Below, one piece after another: positions 10,991-23,785 of a DNA stretch of 64,000 nucleotides. Position 1 is the stretch's first letter. Each line of letters opens with the position of its first letter. The position numbers and the translations under genes were made by a program. Source of the DNA: Lathyrus oleraceus. Taxonomy: Eukaryota > Streptophyta > Magnoliopsida > Fabales > Fabaceae. The notes beneath the pieces were generated by a model. The model was not told the origin of the DNA. It made no database searches and saw only the letters and a program-made list of their open reading frames with translations. The stretch covers positions 347,948,409 through 348,012,408 of the forward strand of contig NC_066581.1 in NCBI RefSeq assembly GCF_024323335.1, written 5' to 3'.

Positions 10991-13197
10991 CACATATTTG
11001 TAATAAGAATGTTTACATGACATCCTACTTATCTGAATCATACTTGGGATGTTTACACGACATCCTTCTCATCTGATCGGTATTATATATTCACAAAATA
11101 AGACATTCATAACTTGTCACTACATGATCCCCACCATAGGATCGATTCCCTCTTGGAACCGGAGCACACCAAAATCGCTATCATCACCATAGATAACACT
11201 TCACTAATCCCCCATAATAGGAATTAGCTACTCGCACTCGATCCATCACCATGGGATCGAGGCTCACCAAAAATCGTTACCATCAACATATGTAACGCTT
11301 CACTAATCCCTCATAATAAGAATTAGCTACTCGCACCCGATCCATCACCATAGAATCGAGGATCACCAAAATTGGACCGAAGCCCGTACACCAAGATGCA
11401 TGACTCTCAAATAACATGCATTAACACAATAAGGTTCACCTAAAGGATCCCCACATACATCTCATCATTTATGCATCACACCATTCATCTTGCAACAACC
11501 AATTCATGTTAACACATGAATAATATCAACAAATAACAAAAACTCATCAACATCTTAACATCATCGACATAATAACATAATTCTCACACAATGATATTAC
11601 AACAATGCAACGATTCATCAACCAAATGTATAAACCAATATATTTATCAATACAATAGGAATGTGAATATTATTAAAACATATCAACAATCACTACCATG
11701 TTTTAGGTCTGAGCGTTAGCTTTCTAACGCTTCAAACGCCATCAAAATCGGACTTACGAAATGAAAATTATGACCAAAATCGTCGGGATGTGTCAACAAT
11801 TCATTAACCGAACGTAAGAACAAAAACTTCACTAATACAGTAGGCATAGGAATAATACTCAATCAATTCACTTATCAACATCACATTATATCTCTTAGAG
11901 TCACCTTTCTAATTCTTTAAACCCCAACCCAAAATGATTCACGAGTTGAAAGTTATGATCAAAAGCGTGCACGAAGGCGTTACTAAAAAGTTGTTGTTTT
12001 CTAAATTTTCCAATATAATTTTCATCTTCTTCAACCTCAAAAAAAGTTATAGCCCTCTATTTCAGATATCCAACACTTCAAACGACACTCGATTTGGACT
12101 TACAGATCAAAAGTTATGGCCAAAACGATTTCAACCGAAAAACACAATAAAATGCTCGCGATTGTGACAGACAGAATGCAGAATTTTCTGCGTGTTTCAT
12201 CGTTGGAGGCCTTCTGGATCTCCGATTTTGATTCCGTAAAAAGCTAAACGTTCAGGAAATTACAACCCATGCAATACTATAATTATCTAAGATTAATTTA
12301 CAGTTTTAACACAATAAAATCATCTAATTAATATTTCAAGATTATGCCTAAAACCTTCAAAATTGCAGCAATGGTGAATATAAGTTCAATCATCAAAATA
12401 GAAAACTACACACATATAAGACATACGAAATTCATTATATAATTATCATAGCTCCAAATTCAAAATTATGAATCAAAATACCTAACCCTAAGGAGGTTAA
12501 GGGTTCTTCCATTCTATCATTCTATCATACCTTTACTATTGGAACAAGTTCTCACCCTTACCTTAGGTTTTCCAACAAGATGCACACTTCAAGCTCTAAC
12601 AATGGAGTTTTTTTTCTAGCCATATCTCTTACCTCTTCTCACCACAAAATTATATTTTACGTAAAACCCTTCAAACTCTCTTACTAACCTTTTTATCATT
12701 AACCTAATCCCCCCTCAATTAGGAACTTTCACAATTGCCATCCCTTATCATATTATTTACCATCATACCCCTTTTGGCTCTAATTTTCTTTTAATAAAAT
12801 AATACTAATAATATTCTTCTTTTTCTCCATACTATTTCTACTCTTCTATTTTATTTCAATCAATTAAATAAAATAGTTATAGGCTAATTATTACAAATTC
12901 TCATTATCCCCATTAAATAAGTAAAATAACTAAATTTCATTATTTAATTAAGATGCTCATATTCTAGTTATTTTTATTTATTTATTTAATTAATTCGAAT
13001 AGAACACTATTTATTTCAATTACTAATTAAAATTCTAATTAATTATCAACAACTATACCAAACTCTTATTGTCTCCATACTTCTATTTCAAGGATACCTA
13101 CCCCCACAATCATACACAATTAATTTAAAACACCCATTAATCATATAAAAATCTAAATAATTCAAATTAATTAATTAATTAAATTCGGGGTGTCACA
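10991..13197 (-). repeat. Partial chromovirus-type LTR, split by the Ogre-like insertion
   Basis: On the minus strand it starts TGTGACACCCC at 13197. The layout matches the Tekay/Del-like LTR at 24604-26801: a TGT(A/G)ACA-CCC start, an AT-rich run with ttaattaatt, a segment near 12480-12560 (cctaaccctaaggaggttaa), and further in a segment of roughly 120-bp repeats (about 11140-11400, units around aattagctactcgcac and gatccatcaccat). The rest should lie beyond position 1, on the other side of the inserted Ogre-like element. No coding sequence. Confidence 0.6.
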
Positions 13198-13860
13198 AAG
13201 ACGATCAAAGGGATCGTATAATAGAGAACCTATTTTCAAAGGCGAGAATTATACTTATTAGAAACAGAACATGTATGTAAATTTACTATCAGTTGACAAA
13301 AATTTATGGGTAGTTGTTATCGAGGGACTATTAATCCTTACGGGTGATAATGACGTTATTAAACACCCAAAAGATTGGACAGACTATGTAACCAAAAAGG
13401 CTTCATATGACTTGAAGGCGAGGAACATGCTTATCTCCGCTTTAAGTGTGAACGTATTCTACTCAATTTCACATTATAAGAGTGCCAAAGGTATATGATA
13501 TGCTCTCCAAAACCTTTATAAGGGAACTAATGACGTCAAGGATTCAAAGATCAATATGTTTATAGAGGAGTTTGAACAATTCTGTATGGAACCCGGAGAA
13601 CTTGTGAATTCCATGCATACTAGATTCCCCCACTTAATCAACAAACTAAGCAAATTGGGTAAAATCTTATCTAACAAAGTTTGTGATAACAAAATATTAA
13701 GATCTACATGCAGGGAGTTTCAACCGAAAGTTGCTGCTATAAAATAATCTAATGATCTTGGTACTTTGGACATCACAAAGTTATTTAGGAAACTAGCCGA
13801 ACATGTAAATGAGTTGAAACGGTTCATAGATAGTGAAGTATAGTTGAAAAGGAAAGATAA
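13198..13860 (+). pseudogene. SIRE-like gag remnant
   Basis: Copia-type gag, broken. Open pieces are 13271-13498 (NLWVVVIEGLL, DWTDYVTKKASYDLKARNML, the DUF4219/UBN2 pattern of copia gag) and 13556-13747 (NMFIEEFEQFCMEPGELVNS, the FxxFxMxxGEsI region). Upstream of the first ATG the same protein is still readable from about 13205 (NREPIFKGENY). Stops at 13496 and 13745 and frame changes prevent a product. Confidence 0.7.
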
Positions 13861-14094
13861 ATTAAAAGAAAAAAAATTGATCTTTCTTTGAAAGCTTCGT
13901 CATTTAAAGTGAAGAAGTCAAAGGAAGAAAGTGACAACTCTGACGAAAAGGCTCCTAACAAAGAGAGATGGGTTTATTCTTCAAGCGCTACAATAGATAC
14001 TTAAAGAGAAACAAGCTCAAGTATTCCGACAAAGGATTTGTAAATTTCAAAAATACTCACCCGCCTAAAATAGAACACAAGAAAAGGATGATGA

Positions 14095-14875
14095 TATTAA
14101 GTGTTATAAGTGCGGAAAATTAGGGATTTATAGAACTACTTGTCCAAGTCTCACCAAGCATCATAAAAAAAAGATAAGGAAATTCTACAAGACGAAAGAC
14201 AAAGGTGCCAAAGGTCGTAGAACGTATACCACGTTGGAAGAAGAGGATGAGAGCTCATCCTCATATTCTTAATCAAGTTCAGATGATGAGTATGTCAACC
14301 TATGTTTGATGACACGTAAAAAAGGTGAAACCTCACAGGTATACACTTCTGATCCTAATGATGAATATTCATATAGTGAATCATCGAAAGCGTTTAATGA
14401 TATATATGTAGATTCTATAAATTCTATTAAGAAAATTTCTCTCCAAAAATAAATGATTTTAAAACATGAAAAGAAGATAAATAATCTTAATATCACTTTG
14501 AATTCCTTAAAGGAAATGCATACATCTCTAATTGATGAGCATTTTGATGTTTCTAAAACTTTAGTTGAAAAGATAGAAAAAGTAGTGTGTGTTACTTGTC
14601 CAAATTTAAAATTTGAAATTGAAAATTTTAAAGGATTATTAACTAATTCTATTTCACTATCTTCTACTAATTCTAGTTGTTCGAGTGATAGAGGAACCAG
14701 TTTCAAGAAAAACCTTCATGTCACTAGAAGATATAGAAAAAGTATTTCATCTAAAGATATTTGTCATTATGGTGATAAGGGACACATTAAGCCTCTTTGT
14801 CATATTAAGAATATTCAAGTTCCTAATGGTAAAATGATATGGATTCCTAAGTGTACCTCAACTAACCCTAAATAA
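14095..14875 (+). pseudogene. SIRE-like zinc knuckle and acidic/coiled-coil gag tail
   Basis: Around 14097-14140 the frame reads CYKCGKLGIYRTTC, a CCHC knuckle whose histidine position is now isoleucine. It is followed by KKIRKFYKTKDKG, an acidic serine-rich part (EEEDESSSSYS) and YVNLCLMTRKKGE. The open stretch 14453-14875 (140 codons) continues with a probable coiled coil (HEKKINNLNITLNSLKEMH) and a second degenerate knuckle ICHYGDKGHIKPLC. This arrangement is typical of SIRE-like gag-protease linkers. Confidence 0.6.
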
Positions 14876-15079
14876 ACCACTAGTTAGGGGACCTGAATTG
14901 TCTATTATCACATGAAGGTCTTGCCTCTGTGAAAAATGTTATGGTTTCTAGGTAGCAGATGTTCAAGACACATGACGAGAATTGCTTCCATGTTCATCAA
15001 GTTCGATGAGAAGGAAAATACTCAGGTCACATACGGGACAACACAAGTTGTAAAATTATAGGTGAAGGTATTGTGTAAA

Positions 15080-15830
15080 ATCCCTCCATAATCACCATTG
15101 AAAATTTGTTTTTAGTTAAAGGGTTTAAACACAACCTACTTAGCATTAGTCAATTATGCGACAAAGGGTACATTGTTGTTTTTGATACCTTATGTTGTTT
15201 AATTGAGCGTAAGGAAAGTAATAACCTTATGTTTAAGAGTTATAGGATTGGTGATTTCTATATGCTTGATCTATATGATGTGTCAATCCATGTAACTAAG
15301 TGCTTAGTCACCAAGGGTGAAGATTCCTGGTTATGGTATATGCACTTAAGTCAAGTGCATTTCGACTTAATAAATAGAACAACATTCAAGAATCTAGTGT
15401 TTGGTATTCCTAAAATTAAATTTATAAAATAATAATTATGTGATGCTTGCCAAATGGAAAAAGTAAATAAGAGTGTTTTTTAAATCGAAAAGTTATTTTG
15501 ACATCAAAATCTCTCGAGCTTCTCCACCTAGACTTGTTTGACCCTTCGTAGACAAGAAGTTTACGAGGAAATTATTACGGGTTTGTGATTGTTGATGACT
15601 ACTCTAGATTCACTTGGAAGTTATTTCTAACCCATAAGGATGTAAATTTTAAAGCATTCTTTAATTTTCCTAAGCTTGTCCAAAATATTTAGTTTGAAAA
15701 TTGTCACCCTCCATTATGAACATAGTGATGAATTTTTTAACCATCAATTTCAAAACTTTTATTCTGAAAATGGGATTGCTCAAAACTTTTCATGTCCAAG
15801 AACTCCACAGCAAAATTGTGTTGTTGGTCC
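15080..15830 (+). pseudogene. SIRE-like protease tail, pre-integrase and integrase fragment
   Basis: 15106-15432 encodes the stretch between protease and integrase (VKGFKHNLLSISQLCDKGY) and part of the HHCC module (WLWYMHLSQVHFDLINRTT). From about 15500 integrase core pieces such as GFVIVDDYSRFTWKLFLTHK remain in shifting frames. The second half of the integrase catalytic core is missing; at about 15830 the sequence jumps to RT, indicating an internal deletion. Confidence 0.65.
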
Positions 15831-16402
15831 AACCTGAAGGAATAAACTACGAGGATACTTATTCATTTGCAGCTCGCTTAGAAGTTATTAGACTCCTTTT
15901 AGAATTCGCTTGCTTCCTGGATTTTAAACTTTATCAAATGGATGTTAAATCTTCTTTTTTTAACAACTATATAAACGAAGAATTCTACGTCTCTCAAACT
16001 CTTGATTTTGAGGATCACGAAAATTATAACTATGTTTTTAAACTCTAAATAGCCCTCTATGGTCTCAAAGAAGCTCCTATTGAGTGGATTTTTAATCAAA
16101 CAGGGATTCAATCGTGGTAAAGTAGACACCACTTTGTTTATTAGACGCAAAGTAAAACATATTATTTTAATTCAAATATATATCGATGATATTATTTTCG
16201 GTTCTATAATGAATCTCTTTGTCGAGAGTTTACAAGTTTGATGCACGACAAATTTGAGTTGTCTCTTATGGGAGAACTAACATATTTCTTAAGATTGCAA
16301 ATCAAGCAAGCCGATAAAGTAACTTTCATAAGTCAAACAAAATACTACTAAGAGGTTCTCAAGAAGTTCAATGATCGCGACTTAGTAAGTCTATGGGAAT
16401 CG
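15830..16402 (+). pseudogene. SIRE-like reverse transcriptase fragment
   Basis: Pieces of copia RT: NYEDTYSFAARLEVIRLLLE, DFKLYQMDVKSSFFNNYINE, IALYGLKEAPIEWIF, then an IYIDDIIFGS active-site box near 16178-16205 in the open piece 16059-16241, and LMGELTYFLRLQIKQADK. Several stops and frame changes. The domain is cut by the Athila-like LTR at 16403. Confidence 0.7.
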
Positions 16403-17897
16403 TGACTGCAAGTGCACAGTCCTATCGCGTAGTTTTAAAGATTATCGAACCCACAAGGACTAATAATCGAACGTATCATTATCTAATGTTACTATATAAA
16501 TCTAAGGATGATGATCATTCTAAGATTGGAGGGATGAAGAGAAATAGCTATAATGTAAATAGAATATTAATAAAGATATGAGATATAGGGGATATCGGTA
16601 TGTAACACATCAACCTTCGAGGATCCGATAGATAGTTGGTGTAATCTTATTGGTCAAAATATTCTTCAGTAGAAATTATTTATAGAAAGGACTCAGTCTC
16701 ACACTCTCGTTTTTATTGACTCTGACCATACTCCTAAACTAGAATGCTTGGCTCTCGCGGTCTCATTTTGAATTTAAAAGTGATTTTTGAATATGAATAA
16801 AGTCTAATTAATCCTAAAGCGCTCTCGCTGTGTTTAGGATTAATGCCTAGTTTCAGCTATCTGGTTAAAATCTCAAACTCTCGTTCTTGTTGACCATAAC
16901 CTTAGTTTGTTTTGTACTCTCGTACGAAAAACAGTTTAATTAAAACAAGAAACTAAAAACCGGAAGAATAAGTTTTATAAAAACTAACACCAATTTTCTA
17001 CGAATCCCGTCGTTTCGACGGTCTTTACATACCAATACCTAAGGGTTTAGCCGGACATAGATCCGGTAACAGACATGGTATTTGGAAAATCAAACATGCA
17101 ATAAAGCATAAATAAATAAAATAACAATCAAAATGAAACCTGGATTACGAATTGAGAACTGGAACTGAATCTTGATTCTTCAATTAAAATAATGTCAACA
17201 GGCTTTGGCAATGAATAACCGTTACAATTGATATCAAATGCGTAAATAATAAGTTGCAATAGTCCCCTATGTGGAGAACTATTACTTTTACAAATTAAGA
17301 AAACTGCCTAGAAAACTAACCAAAAAGAATCTGACTAAAAATTATGCGTACAATTGAAAAGAGAACCGACCCCCCATTAGTAAAAACTAACTTTACCATA
17401 TATACTCCACACTCTCCTTAAAAGTAGCATTCCATTTCTCCTAGTGGGGAGTAGTTGGTTGAAAAAGTAAGAATTAAACATGGAGAGGATTGTGGAGAAA
17501 ATTATGGAGAGAAACAAGGAAGGAAGACTGGGTTGGTGGCGGCTGCCACAACCCTAGTGTGGTCTTCGTGACGGGCGCCACCTTTTGTGGAATGGGCGCA
17601 ACATATGTCCAAGCTTTATGGCGGGTGCCACATTGTGTGTGGTGGGCGCCATCACTTCCTAAGGTCATGTGGCGGGTGCCACCTTTCTCAAATGTGGTGG
17701 GCGCCACATATTTCTTCATTTTTGCTCCATTTTCTTCCCTTTTTCTTTCCTTTTTGCTATTTTCCACTTTGCTTGCTTGTAAACCTTTTATTCGATAAAT
17801 ACCTGCAATAACATAAAATATTGCGTAATAATAAGTGTTAATCAAGTAAAAAGCAGTGCATATGAAGCCAAAAATACGATACATTTTCGCGTTATCA
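16403..17897 (-). repeat. Solo LTR, probably Athila-type, inserted in the SIRE-like pol
   Basis: Read on the minus strand the 1495-bp block starts TGATAACGCGAAAATG at 17897 and ends GTGCACTTGCAGTCA at 16403, giving TG...CA ends; flanking sequence on both sides is SIRE-like pol. From memory of plant LTRs, these two ends look like those of Athila-type Ty3/gypsy elements. There is no PBS or polypurine tract beside it, so it is a solo LTR. The 5-bp flanks (aatcg and ctcaa) do not match. Plus-strand 16820-16990 contains repeated ctctcg-type motifs. The ORF at 17474-17935 looks fortuitous. Confidence 0.6.
17540..17712. repeat. Array of GGCGCC/GGTGCC motifs in the Athila-like LTR
   Basis: About seven copies, 20-35 bp apart, of a G-rich motif alternating between GGCGGGTGCCAC and GTGGGCGCCAC (for example near 17572, 17621, 17642, 17672, 17696). 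The block is far more GC-rich than its surroundings. Several copies contain the palindrome GGCGCC. Confidence 0.75.
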
Positions 17898-18640
17898 CTC
17901 AATATGAAAGATTCGAGAAGTATCTCAACACTCATGGCTTAAAATGTGCTAATTGACAAAGACAAGAAAGAAATGGATTTTGAGGTCACCAGTTATAAAG
18001 GTATAATCAGATCCTCACTCTATTTAACAAAGAGTATGTCAAATATCATGTTTAGTGAGTGCATGTGTGCTAGATATTGGGCGTCACCTAAGGAATCCTA
18101 CTTTAAGATCGTAAAATGTATTTTGAGGTATCTCAATAGAACCTCCCAACACGATCTTTAGTATCCTAAAGGTAGAGCAAATAGCTTAGTAGGTTTTTCT
18201 GATTCCGACTCTGTTGGATGCAAATCGGATAGGAAAAACACTAGTGGTACTTGTCACTTATTTGGAAGTTGTTTAGTTTCTTGGCACAGTAAGAAGTAAC
18301 TTAGCGTTTCTCTTTCTACCACTGATGATAAATACATAATCACTAGTAGTTGTTATGCACAAGCTTATGACTAAATCAACAATTGTAAGATTATGATTTA
18401 AAACTTGGTTACATTTCGATTAAGTGTGATAATATTAGTACGATATGCCTCACTAAGAATTCGTTAATCCATTCACGAACTAAACACATTGAGATCTGAT
18501 ATCATATTGAAAATGGGGATGTTGTTTATGAATACGTTGACACTAAAAGTCATTTTGCTGACATTTTTACAAAGCCATTATATCGAAACCTTTTCACAAG
18601 ATCTGTAAGGATTTAGGAATCTTATATTCCCCATGCATTA
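17898..18640 (+). pseudogene. SIRE-like RT end and RNase H remnant
   Basis: Copia RT/RNase H resumes after the LTR: NVLIDKDKKEMDFEVTSYKG, MCARYWASPKESYFKIVKCI, then GFSDSDSVGCKSDRKNTSGT, HLFGSCLVSWHSKK and LSVSLSTTDDKYI, and finally HFADIFTKPLYRNLF, the conserved copia C-terminus. Only 17946-18161 is open. The first codons after the LTR (DSRSIS) repeat the residues encoded just before it (DRDLVS/DSKSM), so the flanks overlap by about ten codons. Confidence 0.7.
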
Positions 18641-18670
18641 AATAGATTGATAATTCTTTTTAGTTTCATT

Positions 18671-19395
<725 letters not shown>

Positions 19396-19401
<6 letters not shown>

Positions 19402-19415
19402 GGGGGGGGGGGGGG
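19396..19415 (+). other. Polypurine tract with G14 run
   Basis: catcaaaaagg followed by 14 consecutive G just before the 3' LTR. SIRE-like elements typically have aaaaagggggag here; the G run has been expanded. Confidence 0.7.
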
Positions 19416-19681
19416 ACTGAAGTTGCATTTCCCTAATACACTCAGTGGAGAACACTAATACAATTTTTTTGTTGCTTGTCTTATCTCTTTTGTGTTTCGT
19501 TTATTATTGTTTATTGAGTTTCCTTCATAATTGCACATCTTTGAGTCAAGTTTGAATTGATTTGTTTTTTAAGCATGCATAAATTAATTGTTATATTTTA
19601 GAACCATGTATGTTATTGGTTCAAGTTAGGTGGAAAGAAAATCTCAAAGTATTTTGAAAAAATATTGAGATTTTGTGTGCA

Positions 19682-20078
19682 TGATTCTAATCATGTACAT
19701 ATCCTGAATCGAATCAAAGTGAATAGAGGAAAAACAAACTTTTTCAACTTCTCTGACTCGAATAAGTGTTTTAACATGATTCGAATCAGACAGCTTTGTG
19801 ATTTGAATCACAAGTTGCACCTGATTCGAATCACATATCTGGGTCACATATGCTTCATTTGATTTGAATCAAACTTTACACTTGCCTCGAATCAGTCCAG
19901 TTTGGACATTTCTCTATTTGGCTCTGTCCAAATTGATTTGAATTAGATTTTGTACTTGATTCAAATTAAGGGCCTTTAGATTCGAATCAACCAAGAAATG
20001 GGTCAATATCTTTATGTTTTCTTATTCCACTTCACTTGCTCATTCGACCCAAATCATGAGATGTCTTTGACTCGAATC
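19682..20078. repeat. Array of TGATTCGAATCA-type palindromes
   Basis: About a dozen copies of the 12-bp palindrome TGATTCGAATCA or one- to two-base variants (for example at 19778, 19822, 19978, with variants at 19682, 19705, 19755, 19800, 19861, 19934, 19957, 20069), 20-110 bp apart, in the first third of the SIRE-like LTR. Confidence 0.85.
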
Positions 20079-20828
20079 TAACTAACTTTTTCCATCCATT
20101 TATGTGCTTAATATCAAGCACGTATAAATTAATTTTTTTCATCTCATTTCCAATTACAACTTAACAACTTTAGCGAATTTCATAATCTACATTGTGATTT
20201 TTGTGAAATCAACACCCTCTCATTTTTTAAAACTAAAAAACTCTTCCAGACATAAATTCTTTCATCTGTAACCTCTAGTTTGATTTCAGATCTTGATTAT
20301 GGATATTTTTAATTATTGAGGGAGACATTGTCTTGAAACTAACAGTTCTTGAAGGTTTGGTAAATATTTTCAGAAAGCTTGCAAGATTGAGGTTGTTGTC
20401 ATTGGTGCTGAAAAATTCCAGTGAAAAGAAGGAGTTTCTTATCTTCAACCTTGGTAGTGGTTGTGTGGAAGGCTACAGACAAGGCGAGGTTCTTCTTAAA
20501 TCTTCAGACAACTTATTTCTTAAGAAATCAATGGGTTCAAGGAGTGATTGCCACACATGAAGACTGTGAGCAGATTGGTGAAGTTGGAAGATTCAAGAAG
20601 CATGAATCGAGTAAAGATTACGTAGAAGAGTTTGGTATTACGTTATATACTAGTCAAGATCCAGATAAAATATTTATTTTTCCCAGCATTATTATAGAAT
20701 AGTGATTGTATGAACTCTTACAATATTTATCAAAATAAAAAGGTATAAAGCTAGTTCCAATCGGAAACCATTAAAGAATGGAATAGGAAAAGCGGGGATG
20801 AATGGCTAACCAAAATATATCCTGCTGT

Positions 20829-20929
<101 letters not shown>

Positions 20930-21039
20930 TGGATATATTTGTGTTGAATATTGCATGCTTAGGTTATCAATTCTTATCATAGTTTATTATTCAACTCAGT
21001 TAGTAGAGATTTATTGCGTAAGATTATGTTTTGTTAGAA

Positions 21040-21790
21040 TTGGTACCCGTTCTTGCTAAAAAACACTAAAAGGTTTACTTCCCTGTTATTCGTCGGGGAA
21101 ATCCCTAAATGATTGGCTTTGAGTGTTTGTTTATGTATTTTAATCAGGTGATTATCGCATGTCCTTTTCATCCAGGAATCCCCTATTTATATGGATTGAC
21201 TCATCCATCCTCCCTTAATGCATACCTCCCCATCTCCCTCATAAAAGTAGCCTTAGGTAACGCTCGTCGCCCCTATAATTGATAAATAACGTACTTTCCA
21301 TCCATATATGTAAATCACATGGCATTTTGGAATATTCTATAACCATATCCTGTGACTCTTCATATGGTATTGACCTCAGGTCCAATTTGTGTGTATTAGT
21401 ACTATCATCCGACCTATTTTCCTCTTAATACTCGATCTTCTCACTACTCGGTTTTAGGGAATTCTAGGATGTACATGTCCCTTTCATTATTGGACCCTTA
21501 TAACCTTTAATCTTTCGAAATTGTTCCCAGAGGGTCACCCTCCGACCCATTATCTCGGCTTATTCGGGTTCAATACCCTTGGTACGAGACTTAACACCTC
21601 GGCCCTTTAGGAACCTAAACCCGTCAAGCTGACGCTTTCTTGGATCGGGTTACATCTCAGATATCCTAAGAAAATTTGTGATCTAGTTTTTACAAATACT
21701 CGGCTTCCATCCGTGCCATTCATACTTCATCACCGACTTCTTCATATCTTATACGTCGACCAGTCAACATAAATTAATGGGATGTACAAT
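21040..21790 (-). repeat. GC-richer LTR-like insertion in the SIRE-like LTR
   Basis: Composition changes sharply: this block is rich in CCTT/TCGG words (cggcttattcgggttcaata, gaacctaaacccgtcaag), unlike the AT-rich LTR on both sides. On the minus strand it would begin TGTACATCCC (about 21787) and end ...GCAAGAACGGGTACC (about 21045), which resembles LTRs of legume Tat-lineage elements. Boundaries and identity are uncertain and no coding sequence was found. Confidence 0.35.
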
Positions 21791-22096
21791 ACATAATTAA
21801 GCTTTAATGGTGATTAAGTTCTAGAAAACTAGTGTTGTCAGAATTCGATCATAATTGAAATATCGTATAGGACACATCTCATGTAATATACAATCATTCA
21901 ATTATTCATTGTTGAACAATCTGTAAGTTTTGTATATTGTGCATTTATCAAAGTGTTTCAAATCCAATAAAATTATAAGTCTCTATTTTCGCTTTAAAAC
22001 TTCCGCGCAAAATTTTGAAAAAACTATGATATTTCGTTTTTGGAAAATCAGTCAAAATATTGTTTTAGGGTCTATTCACCCCCTTTAGACTGTTTC

Positions 22097-22742
22097 ACTG
22101 CTCCATATTCTCACCTAACCGATTTTTTAGGGCTTAGACTAATTGTTGAAATATAATTTATATTTTTATAGTATTTCAAAAAATAAAAAATAATGATAAA
22201 TACTCTTTTATCATTCTATATAAAATCTTTTTTTCAAAAATGTTAAAAATTTCTATATATTTTTTAATAAAATCATTTTCTTTTGAAGCTCTCCCTTTCC
22301 CTCTCTTCCAAACTCCCAAACAAAGCCCTAGAATATGTTTGATACTACGGTGACGAGAATTGATACTGAGTGAATTGATTTTATAAAAATGATTTTATAG
22401 TTAAAATGAGTTGAATGTCAAGTGATTTATGTTTTGATACCTTTATGTAAAAGTGAGTTGAACAACAAATTTCAATGTATAAATCACATCTAAACTCAAA
22501 AGCTACAAATTATAACTTCAAGTATAATCAATTCTTGAGGGAGAATCAATTCTACGTAAGAAGAACCAAACATCTAAAAATCTTTCTATATACAATCAAT
22601 TTTACACCTCTAAATTTTCTTTTTTCTCTTCCGAAAACTAAAATACACTTTTTTTGACAAGTGACAAATTGCATACTAAAATGCCTTTGTGTTATTACAA
22701 AAAAAATCTTTCGCTTAAATATTTTTCATGTTGTTATTTTTA
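22097..22742. other. AT-rich intergenic sequence
   Basis: AT-rich sequence with short repeated words (gagttgaa, aaatcaattc). No recognisable gene or element; the 60-codon frame at 22475 is not protein-like. Confidence 0.5.
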
Positions 22743-22967
22743 AGGTTTAAATAGTCAATTGATCCATGTAAGTTTATGTATTTTTGTTTTTCATCTCTGT
22801 TTCTTTTTTTATAAATTCCTTAAATGTTGAATTCCATTGGCTTTTAGTCCATAAAGTTAAAATCTGCATGAAAGTGATTTTAATATTCAGGGACTATTAA
22901 AAAAAAGATACATGGAAGAAAATAAAAAATACGACAACTTACATGGACCAGTTGACTATTTAAGTCT
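22743..22967. mobile_element. MITE with about 29-bp terminal inverted repeats
   Basis: The left end (aggtttaaatagtcaattg, then gatccatgtaagtt) and the reverse complement of the right end (agacttaaatagtcaactg, then gtccatgtaagtt) match at nearly every position. The 225-bp interior has no ORF. It is a non-autonomous inverted-repeat element. The superfamily is unclear; flanks are both T/A-rich (ttatttttа-like), so the target duplication cannot be fixed. Confidence 0.6.
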
Positions 22968-23744
22968 ATTTTTAAATACGTTATGAAAAAATTGCTAGTC
23001 TAATCCTGAAAAATATCATAGTATTATTGAAAATTCTTTCATGTAAATAAATTATTTAAAAAAATATTTTTTTTCACATTTATTTTTAAGTTATCCACTC
23101 AATACAACTCAAATCAACTCGTTTCTCAGTTTAGTTCAGTTTTTAATTTATCACAAAATTGTGTGAATCCAATCCAAATCAATCCACATATTTTTTTTAT
23201 CAATTTGAATATCAAATTCACTCAAAACCGAACCAAACTGACTCACGAAATCCCTATCATAAATACTAATAAAAACAATCCGACTATAGTATGAGAATTT
23301 TACCCGCCACCCCCAAATTAAACCTGGTACCCCCCACCCAAGTTTCAATAATATTCATATTACCCTTAACCAAATTCTAGCAAAAAATGCGAATGAAATA
23401 TCTGGTAGAACAAATGAAATTTTAGGTACATATTTAAAAATTTGGTAGTGAATATAAAAATTTGGTATGCATTTATACCGATTTTTTGAAATTAACCGAT
23501 GTATGGGAAAAATTATCGTTTTTTTTAAAACACCATGTTGTACTGGATATTTTGCAAAACCTTGAAAAATATGGTAGTGTAAAATCATCGGGGTTTTCTA
23601 AAAACCTCTTGCATTAACCAGATTTTTAGAGGATCAACAAAAAAATTGTTAGTGTAATTTTTAAGAGTTAAGACTTTACCGACAGTTTTGTACGATGGTG
23701 GTTGCACCGACCGTTTTGTGTGGTCCATAATGCATCCAAACATG
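22968..23744. other. AT-rich sequence upstream of the 23786 ORF
   Basis: No gene recognised. A homopyrimidine-rich patch with taccccccaccc lies near 23330. The minus-strand ORFs 23355-23588 and 23585-23836 show no family resemblance; the second runs antisense into the 23786 ORF. Confidence 0.45.
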
Positions 23745-23752
23745 TATAAATA
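23745..23752 (+). promoter_or_regulatory. TATA box before the 23786 ORF
   Basis: TATAAATA (followed by GGG) lies 34 bp upstream of the ATG at 23786, so any transcript would have a very short leader. It fits plant TATA consensus and spacing to a start around 23775-23785. Confidence 0.5.
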
Positions 23753-23785
23753 GGGATCATATGTTCTTAAGAACAACATCTTACA

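Noticed and set aside
14269..14706. 145-codon minus-strand ORF
   Set aside because: Antisense to the SIRE-like gag linker, which explains the open frame by codon bias.
17474..17935. 153-codon minus-strand ORF in the Athila-like LTR
   Set aside because: Its length comes from the GC-rich motif array; no family resemblance, and the LTR boundaries include it almost entirely.
20333..20702. Two overlapping plus-strand ORFs in the SIRE-like LTR
   Set aside because: No recognisable domain; they lie inside the LTR and overlap in different frames.
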